From Dasypus novemcinctus (Eukaryota > Chordata > Mammalia > Cingulata > Dasypodidae): 64,000 nt of DNA. The stretch is taken from the NCBI RefSeq assembly GCF_030445035.2, contig NC_080698.1, positions 28,179,294 through 28,243,293 of the forward strand, read 5' to 3'. The number at the start of each line of letters is the position of its first letter. The first letter of the stretch is position 1. The translations under genes were made by a program, and so were the position numbers. Below are positions 32,321 to 43,571 of this stretch, piece after piece. Below the pieces are notes generated by a model. The model was not told the origin of the DNA. It did not search any database and was given only the letters and a program-made list of their open reading frames with translations.

Positions 32321-34166
32321 CTCTTTATTTTGACGAATTTAATCAGTTCCTTAGCTTCTTTGTCTGCTCTTGGAGGTTAATTAGTTGTTATTTTTGCACA
32401 GGTGTTATATCTTCTCTTTGTCACTTTTTTCTTCTTATTCTAGTTACTTGTTGTTGGTTAAGTTCACTTTAGAGGAAAGTATTAGTGTTGGGGAAAGGCA
32501 ATTGTGTAAGCAAGGGAAAAGTGTAAAGTTGTATTGGTGATGTATGTTAATAAAGCAAGAATATGAGATCTGGAAGGATGGAGGTTAGATTCATGTAGAT
32601 TGTATAGAGTTATAGCTGTAGGTAGAGTACCTTTTTTGAAGTAGATGACTGAATTTGGGAGGAATATGGTATGAACTACACAGCTATTGTTTTCATGAGA
32701 GAGGGAAAAAGAATAGAAAGGTAATAGTTTCAAGAGTGGATAATAGACAGAAAACAGAACAAAGGTATTAGAAATTAAGAGTTAGACACTTTGTGGATCA
32801 AAGAACGGGAGGTGGGGGGTGGAATATAGGAGAGACAGTAGATGATAGTGGATATCAAGATGCAGGGGAAGGGGGATAGTGTAGGTAGCCTAAATCAGTT
32901 CACACAGAAATGAGGCAGTGGAGGATGGGAAAACCCAGCAAATGTGAGGTGTTCCCTGTAGCACCTATTGTATACTTGAATTAAAGTAAAAATAAGTGGA
33001 AGATGAGGGACAAGAGGGAAAGAGAAAATCGAAAAAAAAAAAAACTAATTATAATAAAGAAAAAAGAAAGGCAAGAAGAAAGGAAGAAAGAAAAAGAGGA
33101 TGGGCAAACGGTGGGGAACGGATAGGGAGAAGAGAGATACAGACACACACGTGTCACAATTGCAACACTATCTAAAACAACAACTTCCCCCCGCTTTGCC
33201 CTAAAAACCCCGTCTGTCTGCCCAAATGGGTCTGCAAGCACCTCCCTTCCCACAAACCCCCAATAGGCCGCCCAGGGCCCACGAACTCCCCAGTACTGCA
33301 GATGCTCAAAAAAAAAAAAAAAAAAAAAATTAAGTAAACTAAATTAAAAAACAAAAAACAAAAAACAAAAAACAAAAAACAAAAACAAAAAAAAAAACAG
33401 AAACCCCTCCGCAGGCCCGGCTCCGCCCGCCGCGGAGGCTTGGATTGGCTCTGCCCGGCTCCTCACGCCGCCTTGGCCTGGCCTGGCTCCGCCCAGCTCC
33501 TACAGCGGCCCAGCCGGCTCCGGCGTCCACCTCCCGCCACCGCGGCCTGGACCGGCCCTGCCCAGCTCCGTACCCGCCGCGGCCTGACCCGGCCCCGCCC
33601 GGCTCCAAACGCTACCGCGGCCCGCAGCCGGGGCCTGAACCGGCCCCGCCCGGCTCCAAACGCTACCGCGGCCCGCAGCCGGGGCCTGAACCGGCCCCGC
33701 CCGGCTCCAAACGCTACCGCGGCCCGCAGCCGGGGCCTGAACCGGCCCCGCCCGGCTCCAAACGCTACCGCGGCCCGCAGCCGGGGCCTGAACCGGCCCC
33801 GCCCGGCTCCAAACGCTACCGCGGCCCGCAGCCGGGGCCTGAACCGGCCCCGCCCGGCTCCAAACGCTACCGTGGCCCGGCTCGGCCTGGCTCGGCCCCG
33901 CCCGGCCCCGCTCGCCGCCGGCGCAGCCCCGCCCGGCTCCGGCGTCCGCCGCTGCGGCCCGGCCTGGCTCAGCCCCACCGAGCGGGGCTAGATGCCTCGT
34001 CTCCGCCTACCCAAGGAGGGAATCCTCTACAGGTAGCTGGGATCTCCGTGTATATTTCACAGACGAATCCTCTCTGTTACCTTCCCTCCAAATCGATGTC
34101 CAGACACCTCCGGACCAGCAAAAATCCTGAAACAATCCGGTCCCAAAGAGTCTCCAACGCCGCCCC
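32321..34166 (-). promoter_or_regulatory. L1 5' UTR with internal promoter region
   Basis: About 1.85 kb before ORF1. The outer part (33400-34166) is extremely GC- and CpG-rich and includes the 51-bp repeats. Next to it is an A-rich stretch on the + strand with an AAAAAAC 7-bp period (33310-33400). The inner part (32321-33300) has ordinary composition. By analogy with other L1 elements the outer part should hold the sense promoter. Confidence 0.7.
33601..33878 (-). repeat. 51-bp tandem repeat in the L1 5' UTR
   Basis: Five complete, identical 51-bp units start at 33601, 33652, 33703, 33754 and 33805; a partial sixth starts at 33856. Each unit ends with CCGGCCCCGCCC, a GC box on the L1 sense strand (GGGCGGGGCC). 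Because 51 is 17 codons, frames stay open across the array on both strands. Confidence 0.95.
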
Positions 34167-34271
34167 GGCTTGCCATTTTAAATCTTGGTTGTATACCTGT
34201 GTTTCTTAATGAAAAATTTTTTGCAAATACAATAAATCTAAGTTATTTTCTAATTATTTAAGAGAGCACTG

Positions 34272-34681
34272 TGGGAAGTGGATTTGGCTCAACTGATATA
34301 GTGTCCACCTACTGTATGGGAGGTCCAGGGTTCAAACCCAGGGCCTCCTGACCCATGTGGGGAGGTGGTCCACACTCAATGCTGATGCATACAAGGAGTG
34401 CCGTGCCACGCTGGAGTGTCCCCCATGTAGGGGAGCCCCATGCTCAAGGAGTGTGCCCTGCAAGGAGAGCTGCTCTGTGCAAATAAAGCGTAGCCTGCCC
34501 AGGAGTGGCGCCACACACACGGAGAGCTGATGCAGCAAGATGACATAACAAAAAGAGACACAGATTCCTGGTGCTGCTGACAAGAATGCAAGGGGACACA
34601 GAAGAAGACACAGCAAATGGACAAAGAAAGCAGACAACCGAGTGGGGGGAGGGAAAAAATAAATAATTTCTTAAAAAAAGA
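34272..34681 (+). mobile_element. DAS SINE
   Basis: The head GAAGTGGATTTGGCTCAAC is followed by a B box GGTTCAAACCC at about 34330, then the DAS body (CAAGGAGTGCCGTGCCACG, AGGAGTGGCGCCACACAC) and an AAATAAATAATTTCTTAAAA tail. It sits 90 bp beyond the L1. No clean target-site duplication is evident. Confidence 0.88.
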
Positions 34682-34984
34682 CAACATTGTAAATAATTGC
34701 CCCCCAGTTTTTTAAAGTAAAATTTGGAATTTATATAATGGGTTGAGAGGGGAATATTCCCTTCTTATTTTATGCTTCCAGGATATACTAAAGGCTCTTG
34801 ACTTGGAACTTTGGTAGAGAGAGGAAATGCTTTTTACTAGTAAACATGAAGAGATAGTAATAACTATTACATGTTCTAGTAAATGTTGAGTTGATGTGTC
34901 CTTGACTTCACATTTCTCCACAATTCATTCCCCTCCCCAAGATGACGCCCTCATTTACTTGTTGTTTTGCTTGTTGTTTTCTCA
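34682..34984. other. Intergenic sequence, nothing recognised
   Basis: No gene or repeat recognised. Confidence 0.4.
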
Positions 34985-35275
34985 TTTTTTTTTTCCTTTA
35001 GGAGGCACAGGGAACCAAACTCAGGACCTCCCATGTGGGAGGTGTATGCTCAACTGCTTGAACCACATCTGCTTCCTGCTTGTTTTTGCTCATTGTCTGT
35101 TCAGTAATTTTTTGGTCTCCTTGTTGCATTTTCTCATCAGCTCACTGTTTTTTGCTTGATGTCTGCTTGTTGCCTGCTCATTATTTTTCTTTAGGAGGCT
35201 CCAGGAACTGAACCTGGGACCTCCCATGTGGGATACAGGAACTCAACTGCTTGAGCCATATCTGGTCCCTCCACA
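34985..35275 (-). mobile_element. DAS-related SINE with two tRNA-like modules
   Basis: Two similar modules, each with an inverted head (GGAGGCACAGGGAACCAAAC to ACCACATCTGCTTCC; GGAGGCTCCAGGAACTGAAC to GAGCCATATCTGGTCC), lie about 170 bp apart with a T-rich spacer. This looks like a dimeric relative of DAS rather than the standard form. Confidence 0.65.
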
Positions 35276-35976
35276 TTTCATTTTAACTACATATATCTCT
35301 CTGGTAGAAAATTCCAGAACCTTGAAGGTGGTCATCTAGCATATGGGTCTGCTAATTTTTCTCTCTATATATGTACATGAGGAAACTATTCTACATGTTT
35401 AGACAGGTGTATTGATATGGCTGCCATACCAGAGAAAGAAAAGAGTGATAACTTTCCAGTCACAAAGTAAGCACTTGGAAATTTAAATTGCTATACCATA
35501 AAGCAAAATTTTAATGTATGAGAGGGTAAAGTGTTTCATGACTGCTGAAGGGGACATAGTCCAATATGACTTAGGTACCCGTAGGTACAATATTTACTTC
35601 TACTTTTTAATGATGTACATTTAAATGATATATGCAATAAAATAATGCCCCCTGGCCACCATCTCTATTTTTTTAACTCACTGGCTCAAGAACCCTGCTA
35701 TTATGTTTCTTTGATCTCATGAAGATACTGATATGTTCACCTCACTAGTTTTTCCACTATCCATCAGCCCCTACCTGAAAACTTTTTCAATACCTATTCA
35801 ACTTAAATTTCATAGTCCATTCAAAATAACGTCTTTTTACATTTCCTCAATTCTCTTGCCTCTCTTTCCTACAGCCATACTTGCCTGACAAAACCCCAAG
35901 TGTGAATGATTCAAACTTTGAGACTTCTCTGTGCCTGTGCCTGAGTAGTAGAATGTTGCTGGAGGAGTCACATGGT
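35276..35976. other. Intergenic sequence, old repeat likely but unassigned
   Basis: Continuous with 39112 onward before the L1 inserted. The pyrimidine-rich stretches suggest an old interspersed repeat that I cannot name. Confidence 0.35.
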
Positions 35977-35992
35977 CAAGCTGACTTACTTT

Positions 35993-38900
35993 AAAAAAAT
36001 TTTTTTAACTTTTTTTTATTGAAATATATCACTCATACATAAACATACATAAACAATAAATGTATAATAGTTGTGAACTTATAAAACAAGCATATAACAT
36101 AAAAAATATATAACATCTCACTTTACCACCAATAACTTGCATTGTTTTTAAACATTTTTAACTAATGATTAAAGAGCATTGTCAAAATATTACTACCAAA
36201 GTATTTTTCCCTAACCAATCCGATTATTATCTTTATATCATTTATATATGAACATACATAAACAAGTGTATAGTAAAAGTTGTGAACTTACAAAGCAAAC
36301 ATACATAACATCATACAGGGGTCCCATACACCCTCTACCAACACCCTGCATTGTCATGAGACATTTGTTACAAACTGTGAAAGAACGCTGTCAAAATCTT
36401 ACTACTAATCATAGTATTTATTTTACATTTGGTGTGTTTTTCCCCCAACCCACCCACCCTATTATTATTATTTAAATATATTTTTTTATGACAGAATTTG
36501 TAAACTTATAAAACAATCATGTACATGTGCAGAATTCCCAAACAACACCCCTCCATCAACACATCACAATGTGGTGTGTCATTTGCTACAGATAAAATAA
36601 TATCATCTGATTATTGCTATGTCCATAGCATACATTTGGCTTACTTTTTCCATATTGGCTCAGTATCAACACAGTACATCTTTCACATAGATGCAAGAAT
36701 ATTATATTATTACTACTAACCACAGTCCATAGGTCACCCCAGCTGTGTTTTTCCCATGCTTTTCCACATTCCCAATACCCTGAGGTAGTGATATACATTT
36801 GTTCTAGCTCACAAAGGACACTCTTGCATCTGTACCATCAACCGCAATTCTCACCCACCTCTTGGTTTACTGTGCTATCCAGTTCCTAGATTATTCTCTA
36901 GCATTCTGTCAGTTGGCATTTATATAACTAGACTACCATTTTCAGTCATATCCTCATTTATAAACTAGCTGTTACTGTATGTTACCATCCACTCTATACA
37001 TTTCCACACTTTTACAGTAAAGCTAATTAAAACTTCTACATACATTAAACATCAGTAGTCCACACAGTCCTTCTCTTATCTCCTTTAAGAATCCACTGTC
37101 TACCACCAGGTCCTGAAGATATTTTCCAATAATTTCTTCTAGAAGTTTTATGGTTCTTGCTTTTATTTTTAGTTTTTTATTTGAATTAAATAAAAAATTA
37201 ATTTTTGAGTTAATTTTTGGATAAGTTGTGAGAGAGGGGTATTCTTTCCTTTTTTCAGCTAAGGATATCCAATTCTTTCAGCACCATTTGTTGAATGGAT
37301 TGTTCTGCCCTAGTTGTGTCAGTTTGACAGGCTAGTCAAAAATCACTTGACCGTACCTGTGAGGGTCTGTTTCTGAACCATAAATTTGGTTCTATTGGTC
37401 TATTGTGTCTGTCTTCAGGCCAGTACCATGTTGTTTTTACCACTATAGGTAGTTATTATGATTGAAAGTCTGGAGACGAGGGTTCACTTTTTCTTTTTAT
37501 GATGTTTTTGGCTATTCAGGACTCCTTATCCTTCCAAACAAATTTAATGATCATGTTTTCAATTTATGCTATAATATTGGTGGAATTTTTATCGGGATTG
37601 CATTAAATCTGTATATCAATTTGAGTAGAATTGACATCTTAATGATATTAGTCTTCCAATCCATAAGCATGTTTTTCCAGTTATTTAGGGCTTTTTTGAT
37701 TTGTTTAACATTGAGTTGCAGTTTTCTGAATACAAGTGCTTTACATCAATGGTTAAGTTTATTCCTGACTATTTGAGTTTTATCTGTCATATTTTATTTT
37801 CACCACTCTTTTGACCACTTTTAGTTACTTTTAATGATATAATCTTCATTTCTAGACTCTCTTCCAGGTCCCTCTCTCCTGTCTTTTCTTTTCAGGCTCT
37901 AGCACACCCTTTAGTATTTCCTGAAAATCTGGTCTCTTGCTTAGAAATTCTCTCAGTTTCTGTTTTCTGTGAATATTCTGATTACATCCTCATTTTTGAA
38001 AGACAGTCTTGCTGGATATAAGATTCTTGACTGGAAGTTTTTCTCTTGTAGTATCTTAAATATATCAAACCACTGTTCTTGCCTCCACGGTTTCTGGTGA
38101 GAAATCAGCACTTAATCTTATTGGATATCCCTTCTATGTTACCCATTGCTTTTCTCTTGCTGCTCTCAGAATTCTCTCTTTGTCTGATTCTGATGAGTAT
38201 GTGTCTTGGAGTTGGTCTATTTGGATTTTTTTGGATGGGAGTACGTTGTGCTTCTTGGACATGGATATCTATGTCCTTTAATAGGGTTGGGAAATTTTCT
38301 GCCATTATTTCTTTAAATATTCCTTCTGCCCCTTTTTCCTTCTCTTCTCCTTCTGGGATACCCATGACACCTATGTTTGCATGCCTTTTGCTGTCATTTA
38401 GTTCCCTGAGAACTTGTTCAATTTTTTCCACTCTTTTCTTCATCTCTTCTTTTGTATGTTCACTTTCAGAGGCCATTTTTTCAAGCTCGCCAATCTTTTC
38501 TTCTGCTTCCTCAAATCTGCTATGATTCCAATGTTTTTAAAAATTTCATTGATTGCACCTTTCATTCCCATAAGATCTGCTATTTTTCTATGTATGCTTT
38601 CAAATTCTTCTTGTGCTCATCCAATATCTTCTTAATATCCTTAATCTCTTTAGCCATCTCATTGAATTTATTAAGGAGATTTGTTTGAACATCTATGATT
38701 GGTTGTCTCACTCCTATATGTCATCTGGAGGCTTCTCTTGTTCCTATAACTGGGCCATTGCTTCCTGTTTCTTGGTGTGGATTGTAATTTTTTGTTGGTA
38801 TTTTGGCATCTGGCTTACTAGAGTATTTTTTCTGGATGCAGCTTTTCTCTTTAGTTTAGGGCTTCCTATCATTTCTCCCTTGCTGGTTATGCAATAGGAG

Positions 38901-39095
38901 CCAAGCATGTAGTTGGTGCTGTAAGCTGTGGAGGCTCAAGCTGCACCAGGGACCAATGATGCTTCTTCCAACTTTCTCCTTTGCCAGGGGAAGGGCAAAG
39001 TCACAGCTATGTGGAATAATCCACATGCAGGCCTAGACTGTAGTTGCCCAGAGAGACGGATGATGCTTCACAACCCTTTCTCCCCTGGCTGGAGC
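35993..39095 (-). mobile_element. Internally deleted L1 with intact ends
   Basis: A 3.1-kb minus-strand element with the 16-bp duplication CAAGCTGACTTACTTT at 35977-35992 and 39096-39111. On the minus strand it has a 5' UTR (39095 to about 38700), a degenerate ORF1 (about 38700-37860; an open part at 38476-38105 with [14 protein letters not shown]), then directly the C-terminal part of ORF2 (about 37780-37090), then the 3' UTR and A-rich tail. Endonuclease and most of RT are missing. Confidence 0.85.
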
Positions 39096-39111
39096 CAAGC
39101 TGACTTACTTT

Positions 39112-39447
39112 TAAGTGATGTACCTCTCATGGGTTCTCAACATGGTAAAACAATTTTTACCTTCTCTCTTCTCAAACTGCCATACCCTTTAATCGTCTTA
39201 GCTCTTGGCTCTTTATCTTTCCCCATAATGTACTGAGAAGACAGAAGCCATCATATATGTGCTCCCTCATCTTCCCACCATCAGATCTATAAAACATGAT
39301 CTGTATCTGCCAACCAGAATGGAGAATGTATGCTGATTCCACCCACAGTTGCTCTCTGCTTGTATTTAGTCCCCATCTACTCTTCCCTCAAGGACTTTGT
39401 TCTTCTTTTAGTCATCTCCTTTCCTGAATTATCCAACATATTCTCTC
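39112..39447. other. Intergenic sequence, unassigned
   Basis: Pyrimidine-rich, probably an old interspersed repeat continuing from 35976. Confidence 0.35.
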
Positions 39448-39979
39448 TCTCTTTTTTCTAAGATTTATTTATTATACCCCCTCTCCCTCCCCCTCCCCCC
39501 ACCCTGCTGATTTTGCTGTCTGTATCCATTCTCTGTGTGGTCTTCTGTAACTATTTCTCTTTTTGGTCCTCTCTTCTCATTTTTTTCTCCTCTAGGATTC
39601 ACCAGGATTTGATCCTGGGGACCTCTGATGTGGAGAGAGGTTCCCTGTTAGCTGTGCCACCTCAGTTCTTAGTTTCTCCTGTGCTTCACCTTGACTCTCC
39701 CCTTAGTCTCTCTTTTGTTGCATCATCATCTTGCTGCATGAATCTCTTGCATGGCCACTGGTTCACTGCAGGCATACATGAGGGTACTCTTGCTGCATGG
39801 ACACTCAGCTTGCCACATGGGCACTGGCTTGCCGCATGGGTACTGGCTCACCACATGGGCACTGGCTCACTGTGCAGGCAATGCTTTGTCTTCTTTTTCA
39901 CCAGAAGGCCCCAGGGATCGAACCAGGTCCTCCCATATGGTAGGCAGAAGCCCTATCACTTGAGCCATATCTGCTTTCC
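39448..39979 (-). mobile_element. Long DAS-related SINE with internal tandem units
   Basis: About 530 bp with two tRNA-like B-box regions (around 39600 and 39915) and a middle section of units of about 20 bp around GCCACATGGGCACTGGC, repeated with variation at 39757-39870. The 15-bp duplication CCAACATATTCTCTC / CCAACATAATCTCTC (one mismatch) flanks it at 39433-39447 and 39980-39994. Confidence 0.75.
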
Positions 39980-39994
39980 CCAACATAATCTCTC

Positions 39995-40655
39995 GATTGG
40001 ATAATTTCTACTAGTATTCAGTGTTCACTTAAAAAACAAAAACTTCCAACACCTTGCATTGATGTGGAATATGTGTTATAATTGGTGACAGCACTTTTTT
40101 GGTAATTGCACTATTCAGAGAGATCTTAAAACCAATGGTATTAAGTCCTTGCCCAGTTTAAAACTTGGCAATTACTTTCCATCTGGCACTGTATAAATGG
40201 CCCCTTATCATTTCTCCAAGCATAACCAGTGCCACTTTCCCTTTTGCTGCCTATTCTTTAGACACTGGCTGTATGCAGAGCATAGGCTCCTCCCATATAG
40301 CCTTGGCACTCACTATCCCTATGCAGATTGGCCTCTATGACTGGCAACTGCAAGTACCTACAATTCTTTGCCTGAGGGCTTTCTCTGGGTGCTGGATGGA
40401 CCCTAGTTGGTCCACTGTAAGGCAGGAGGAGTGCCACATAACGCTCTCTAGAAGCAGACTTCAGCCAATTTCTAATGGGAGTTGGCTGATAAAGACCCCA
40501 GCTTCTTCCCACAGGTGGGATAACTGAGGCATGTTATACACTGTTTCCCAGAGTTACAAGTATGAATGAGTCTGAGTTTACCATAGCAGTAAACCACTTG
40601 ATAAACACAATCTGTTGTCTTCCTAGATTCACTTTTCTTTTCCCCTATTTGGAAC
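39995..40655. other. Unassigned, possibly an old LTR
   Basis: The segment 40165-40560 has mixed composition and looks like an old LTR in reverse, but I cannot assign it. Confidence 0.3.
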
Positions 40656-40660
40656 ACTCC

Positions 40661-41182
40661 TATATTAGCCAAAGGGGCACAGATGCAAAATACCAGAAAT
40701 GGGTTGCTTTCTATAAAGGGCATTTGTTTGGGGTAGGAACTTACAGATACTAGGCCATAAAGCATAAGTTACTTCCCTCACCAAAGTCTATTTCCACGTG
40801 TTGGAGTGAGATGGCTGCTGACGTCTGCCAGGGTTTAGGCTTCCTGGGTTCCTCTCTTCCCAGGTATTGCTTCTCTTTGGGTTCAGATCCTCTGTTTTCT
40901 CCACAAGGTCAGCCTGTAGACTATCAGGCAAATGGCTCTGTATCTCTCTCCATGTTTCTGCTGTGTCCAAGGAGCCATCTATATTCCTCTGTGTTCTTCT
41001 TCTGGTTCAGGTCCTGTCTTCTCAGGGCTTGCGTCTCTTCCCAAGGGGTGGGAACTCAACACCCTACTGATGTGGCCCAATCAAAGCTCTAATCAAAATT
41101 TAATCACACCCAGGTACAGACCAGTTTACAAACATAATCCATTATCTATTTTTGGAATTCATAACTATATCAAACTGCTACA
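40661..41182 (-). mobile_element. MaLR-like solo LTR
   Basis: The same family as 404-892. It begins TATATTAGCC (TG changed to TA) and ends AACTGCTACA, with the perfect 5-bp duplication ACTCC at 40656-40660 and 41183-41187. Confidence 0.75.
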
Positions 41183-41239
41183 ACTCCCAAATAAACTACT
41201 TTTGCTCAAGTCCTTGCTCAGGATTGGCTTCTGTAAGAA

Positions 41240-41585
41240 TCCAACATAAGACAGTGGCCATGTTTCAATTGTTCAAGGCTCCTATTTTATGACCTTTGCT
41301 CATGCTGTTTCCTAAACCTGGAAATTTCTTATCTTCACCTCTGTTCTTTGCATAGTCATTTCATTCATATGTTTCAAGTATCAAAGATACCTTCCCTGAT
41401 AATCCTAGTTAAAATAAATCTCCCTGGCCCTCCTAATGGTTGATCTCACCACCCAAAATGTGTGTGTGTGTTTCCTTTTTGCCTTCCCACTAAGTAGTAA
41501 GTTCCATGAGGTGGGGACTGTGACTATTTTCTACCTAATGTGTTCCCAGTATCTGAAAACATGCCTGGCATGTATCAAACTTAAA
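41240..41585 (+). mobile_element. L2-like LINE fragment
   Basis: Diverged blocks AAGATACCTTCCCTGATAAT, AGTTCCATGAGGTGGGGACT and ATGCCTGGCATGTATC follow the order of the L2 3' part. Confidence 0.5.
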
Positions 41586-41589
41586 AGAA

Positions 41590-43232
41590 GAAATAAACTT
41601 TTAATTTTAAAATAGTTTTAATTAACAGAAAACTTGTGATGATAATACAGAGTTCCCATATACCCCAATCCAGTTTCCCCTATTATTAACATTTTACACT
41701 AGTATGGAACCTGTTACAACTAATGAACCAATATTAATACATTATAATTAACTAAGTTCCATACTTTATTCAGAAATTTTTAGTTTTAATGTAATGTTCT
41801 TTTTCTGTTTCTGTCCTGAATACATTACATTTAATTGTCATGTCTCCCAAGTGTTCTCTTGGCTATGACAGGTTCTTGGTTGCTTCTTGCTTTTGATGAC
41901 CTTAACAGTTTCGAAGACTACTATGGTAATGTGTTTTGTAAAATACCCCTCACATGGGATTTGTCTGGTGTTTTTCTCATTATTAAACTGGGGTTATGGG
42001 TTTTTGAGAGAAACTCCACAGAAACCCTCACTACATCATATCAAGGGAACATACCATGAACATGATTTATCCCTGTTTATGTTGACCTTGGTCCCCTGGC
42101 TGTGGTTGTGCTTGTCAGGTTTCTCCAATATAAAGTTATTGTTTCCCCTTTTCCATTCTGTCCTCATTAGAAGCAATTCACTATGTGCAGCTTAAGGTAT
42201 GTGGCACTATATTTCATCTTCTTGAAGGTAAAATATCTACAAAAATTATTTAGAATTTTCATGTATGGGAGATTTTTCTATAACTACCCAGCCCAATTTC
42301 TTTATTTATTCAATCATTTATTTATATCCACATGAACTCATGGATATTTATTTTATATTTTGGGTTATAATCCAATACTACTTCATTTTCTTGCTCAAAG
42401 TTTTAAAGCTTTGGCCATTGGGAACTCTTCCAGTTGGCTCCCTTGTCCCTTGGCATACGCCATCAATGTGGATTGTATTTATTGTTGTTGTTTTTGAGCC
42501 TTCATTATTTTATGGCATTACAAGATGCTCCAGACTATCTTTTATCTTATTCCATTTTCTGAAGGATACCTGGTTTCTTTTATTGGAGAATGGCATTAGA
42601 AGCCAAAATCTGGGTACCAAATGTGCTCACTGCTACTGGACTCTCATTGTTTCTGGGCCCTCTCTGCTAATTCATGCTTCCTCAGTCAGCAAGGAAGTAT
42701 GTATGTGATCTCTAACCTATGTATATACACATATCTATAAACATTTCTATATTTAACCATCTTTGTTAATGCTAATATAAGCATGATTTCATACTGATGT
42801 CTCCTACTCTCATCTATTACCACATAGATCATTTTAGTCTCTTCTCCTTGCTCATACAACCTCTCACTCCAATAGTGAGTAACTTAGGTCAGCATCCCCC
42901 CTTCTTGTCTCATATAGTTGTAATATAATTAGTTTTGTCACATTCTGTATTCCATCCTGGGATGGATGATTTTTTCTAATTTGCATACATTAAGGTTCAC
43001 TCTGTGCTGTATAGTTTTACGAGTTTTGACAAATGCAGTGTCATGTATTCACCAAGACAAAATCATGCACAATAGTTTCACTGCCATAAAAAATCTCTTG
43101 TGTATATGAACTTCCACATTTTCCAGCCACATTTGTTGAAAAGCTATTCTTTCACCATTGAATTACATTTGCTCCTTTGTCAAAACACATACACATTTGA
43201 CTCCAATTAATCTCCTTTCTTAGCATATTAAT
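41590..43232 (-). mobile_element. L1M 3' portion
   Basis: Inverted L1M 3' end: it opens with the AGAGTTCCCATATACCCC block and ends with ORF2-terminal sequence (CACATTTGTTGAAAAGC, CCTTTGTCAAAACACATAC). It is degenerate throughout. Open frames on the + strand are by-products. Confidence 0.65.
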
Positions 43233-43571
43233 TATATTTCTTTAAAAAATTTTTATGGGTTGCCCTGTATTTGCAATATACATTTTAAGTTAACCTAAGT
43301 CCACTTCCAAATAAAACCATACTTCTTTAGGTGCAGTGTAGGTCCCTTAAAACAGAGTTTTCCCAAGCCCTCCCTTCTGTTCCTTGGGACATTGATGTTA
43401 TTCATTTCATGTACCCATATGCTATAATAACCGAATACATCATCACTATCATTACTCAGTTTTTTATCTTTTTAGATTAAGAATAAGAAAACAAAAAATT
43501 ATTTTACCTTTTTTACTCCTCTGATATTCATTTTTTTATGTAGCTCTAAGTTTCTAACCTATATAATTTTC

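Larger units (their letters stand above)
24623..34166 (-). mobile_element. Full-length L1, nearly intact
   Basis: A 9.5-kb L1 in reverse orientation with a perfect 14-bp target-site duplication, GGCTTGCCATTTTA, at 24609-24622 and 34167-34180. Layout on the minus strand: 5' UTR with tandem GC-rich repeats (34166-32321), intact ORF1, ORF2 with two stop codons, a long 3' UTR (about 2.8 kb) with G-rich tracts, and an A-rich tail (T-rich at 24616-24660 on the + strand). Homology to 3410-4278 and 47396-56560 puts all three in one lineage. The intact ORF1 and the clean duplication point to a fairly recent insertion. Confidence 0.95.

Noticed and set aside
33601-33878. CRISPR-like array
   Set aside because: The repeats are head-to-tail with no unique spacers, and the genome is mammalian.
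33440-33991. Proline/arginine-rich repeat proteins across the 51-bp array
   Set aside because: Openness follows from a period divisible by three with no stop in the unit. There is no domain or start context to support a protein gene.
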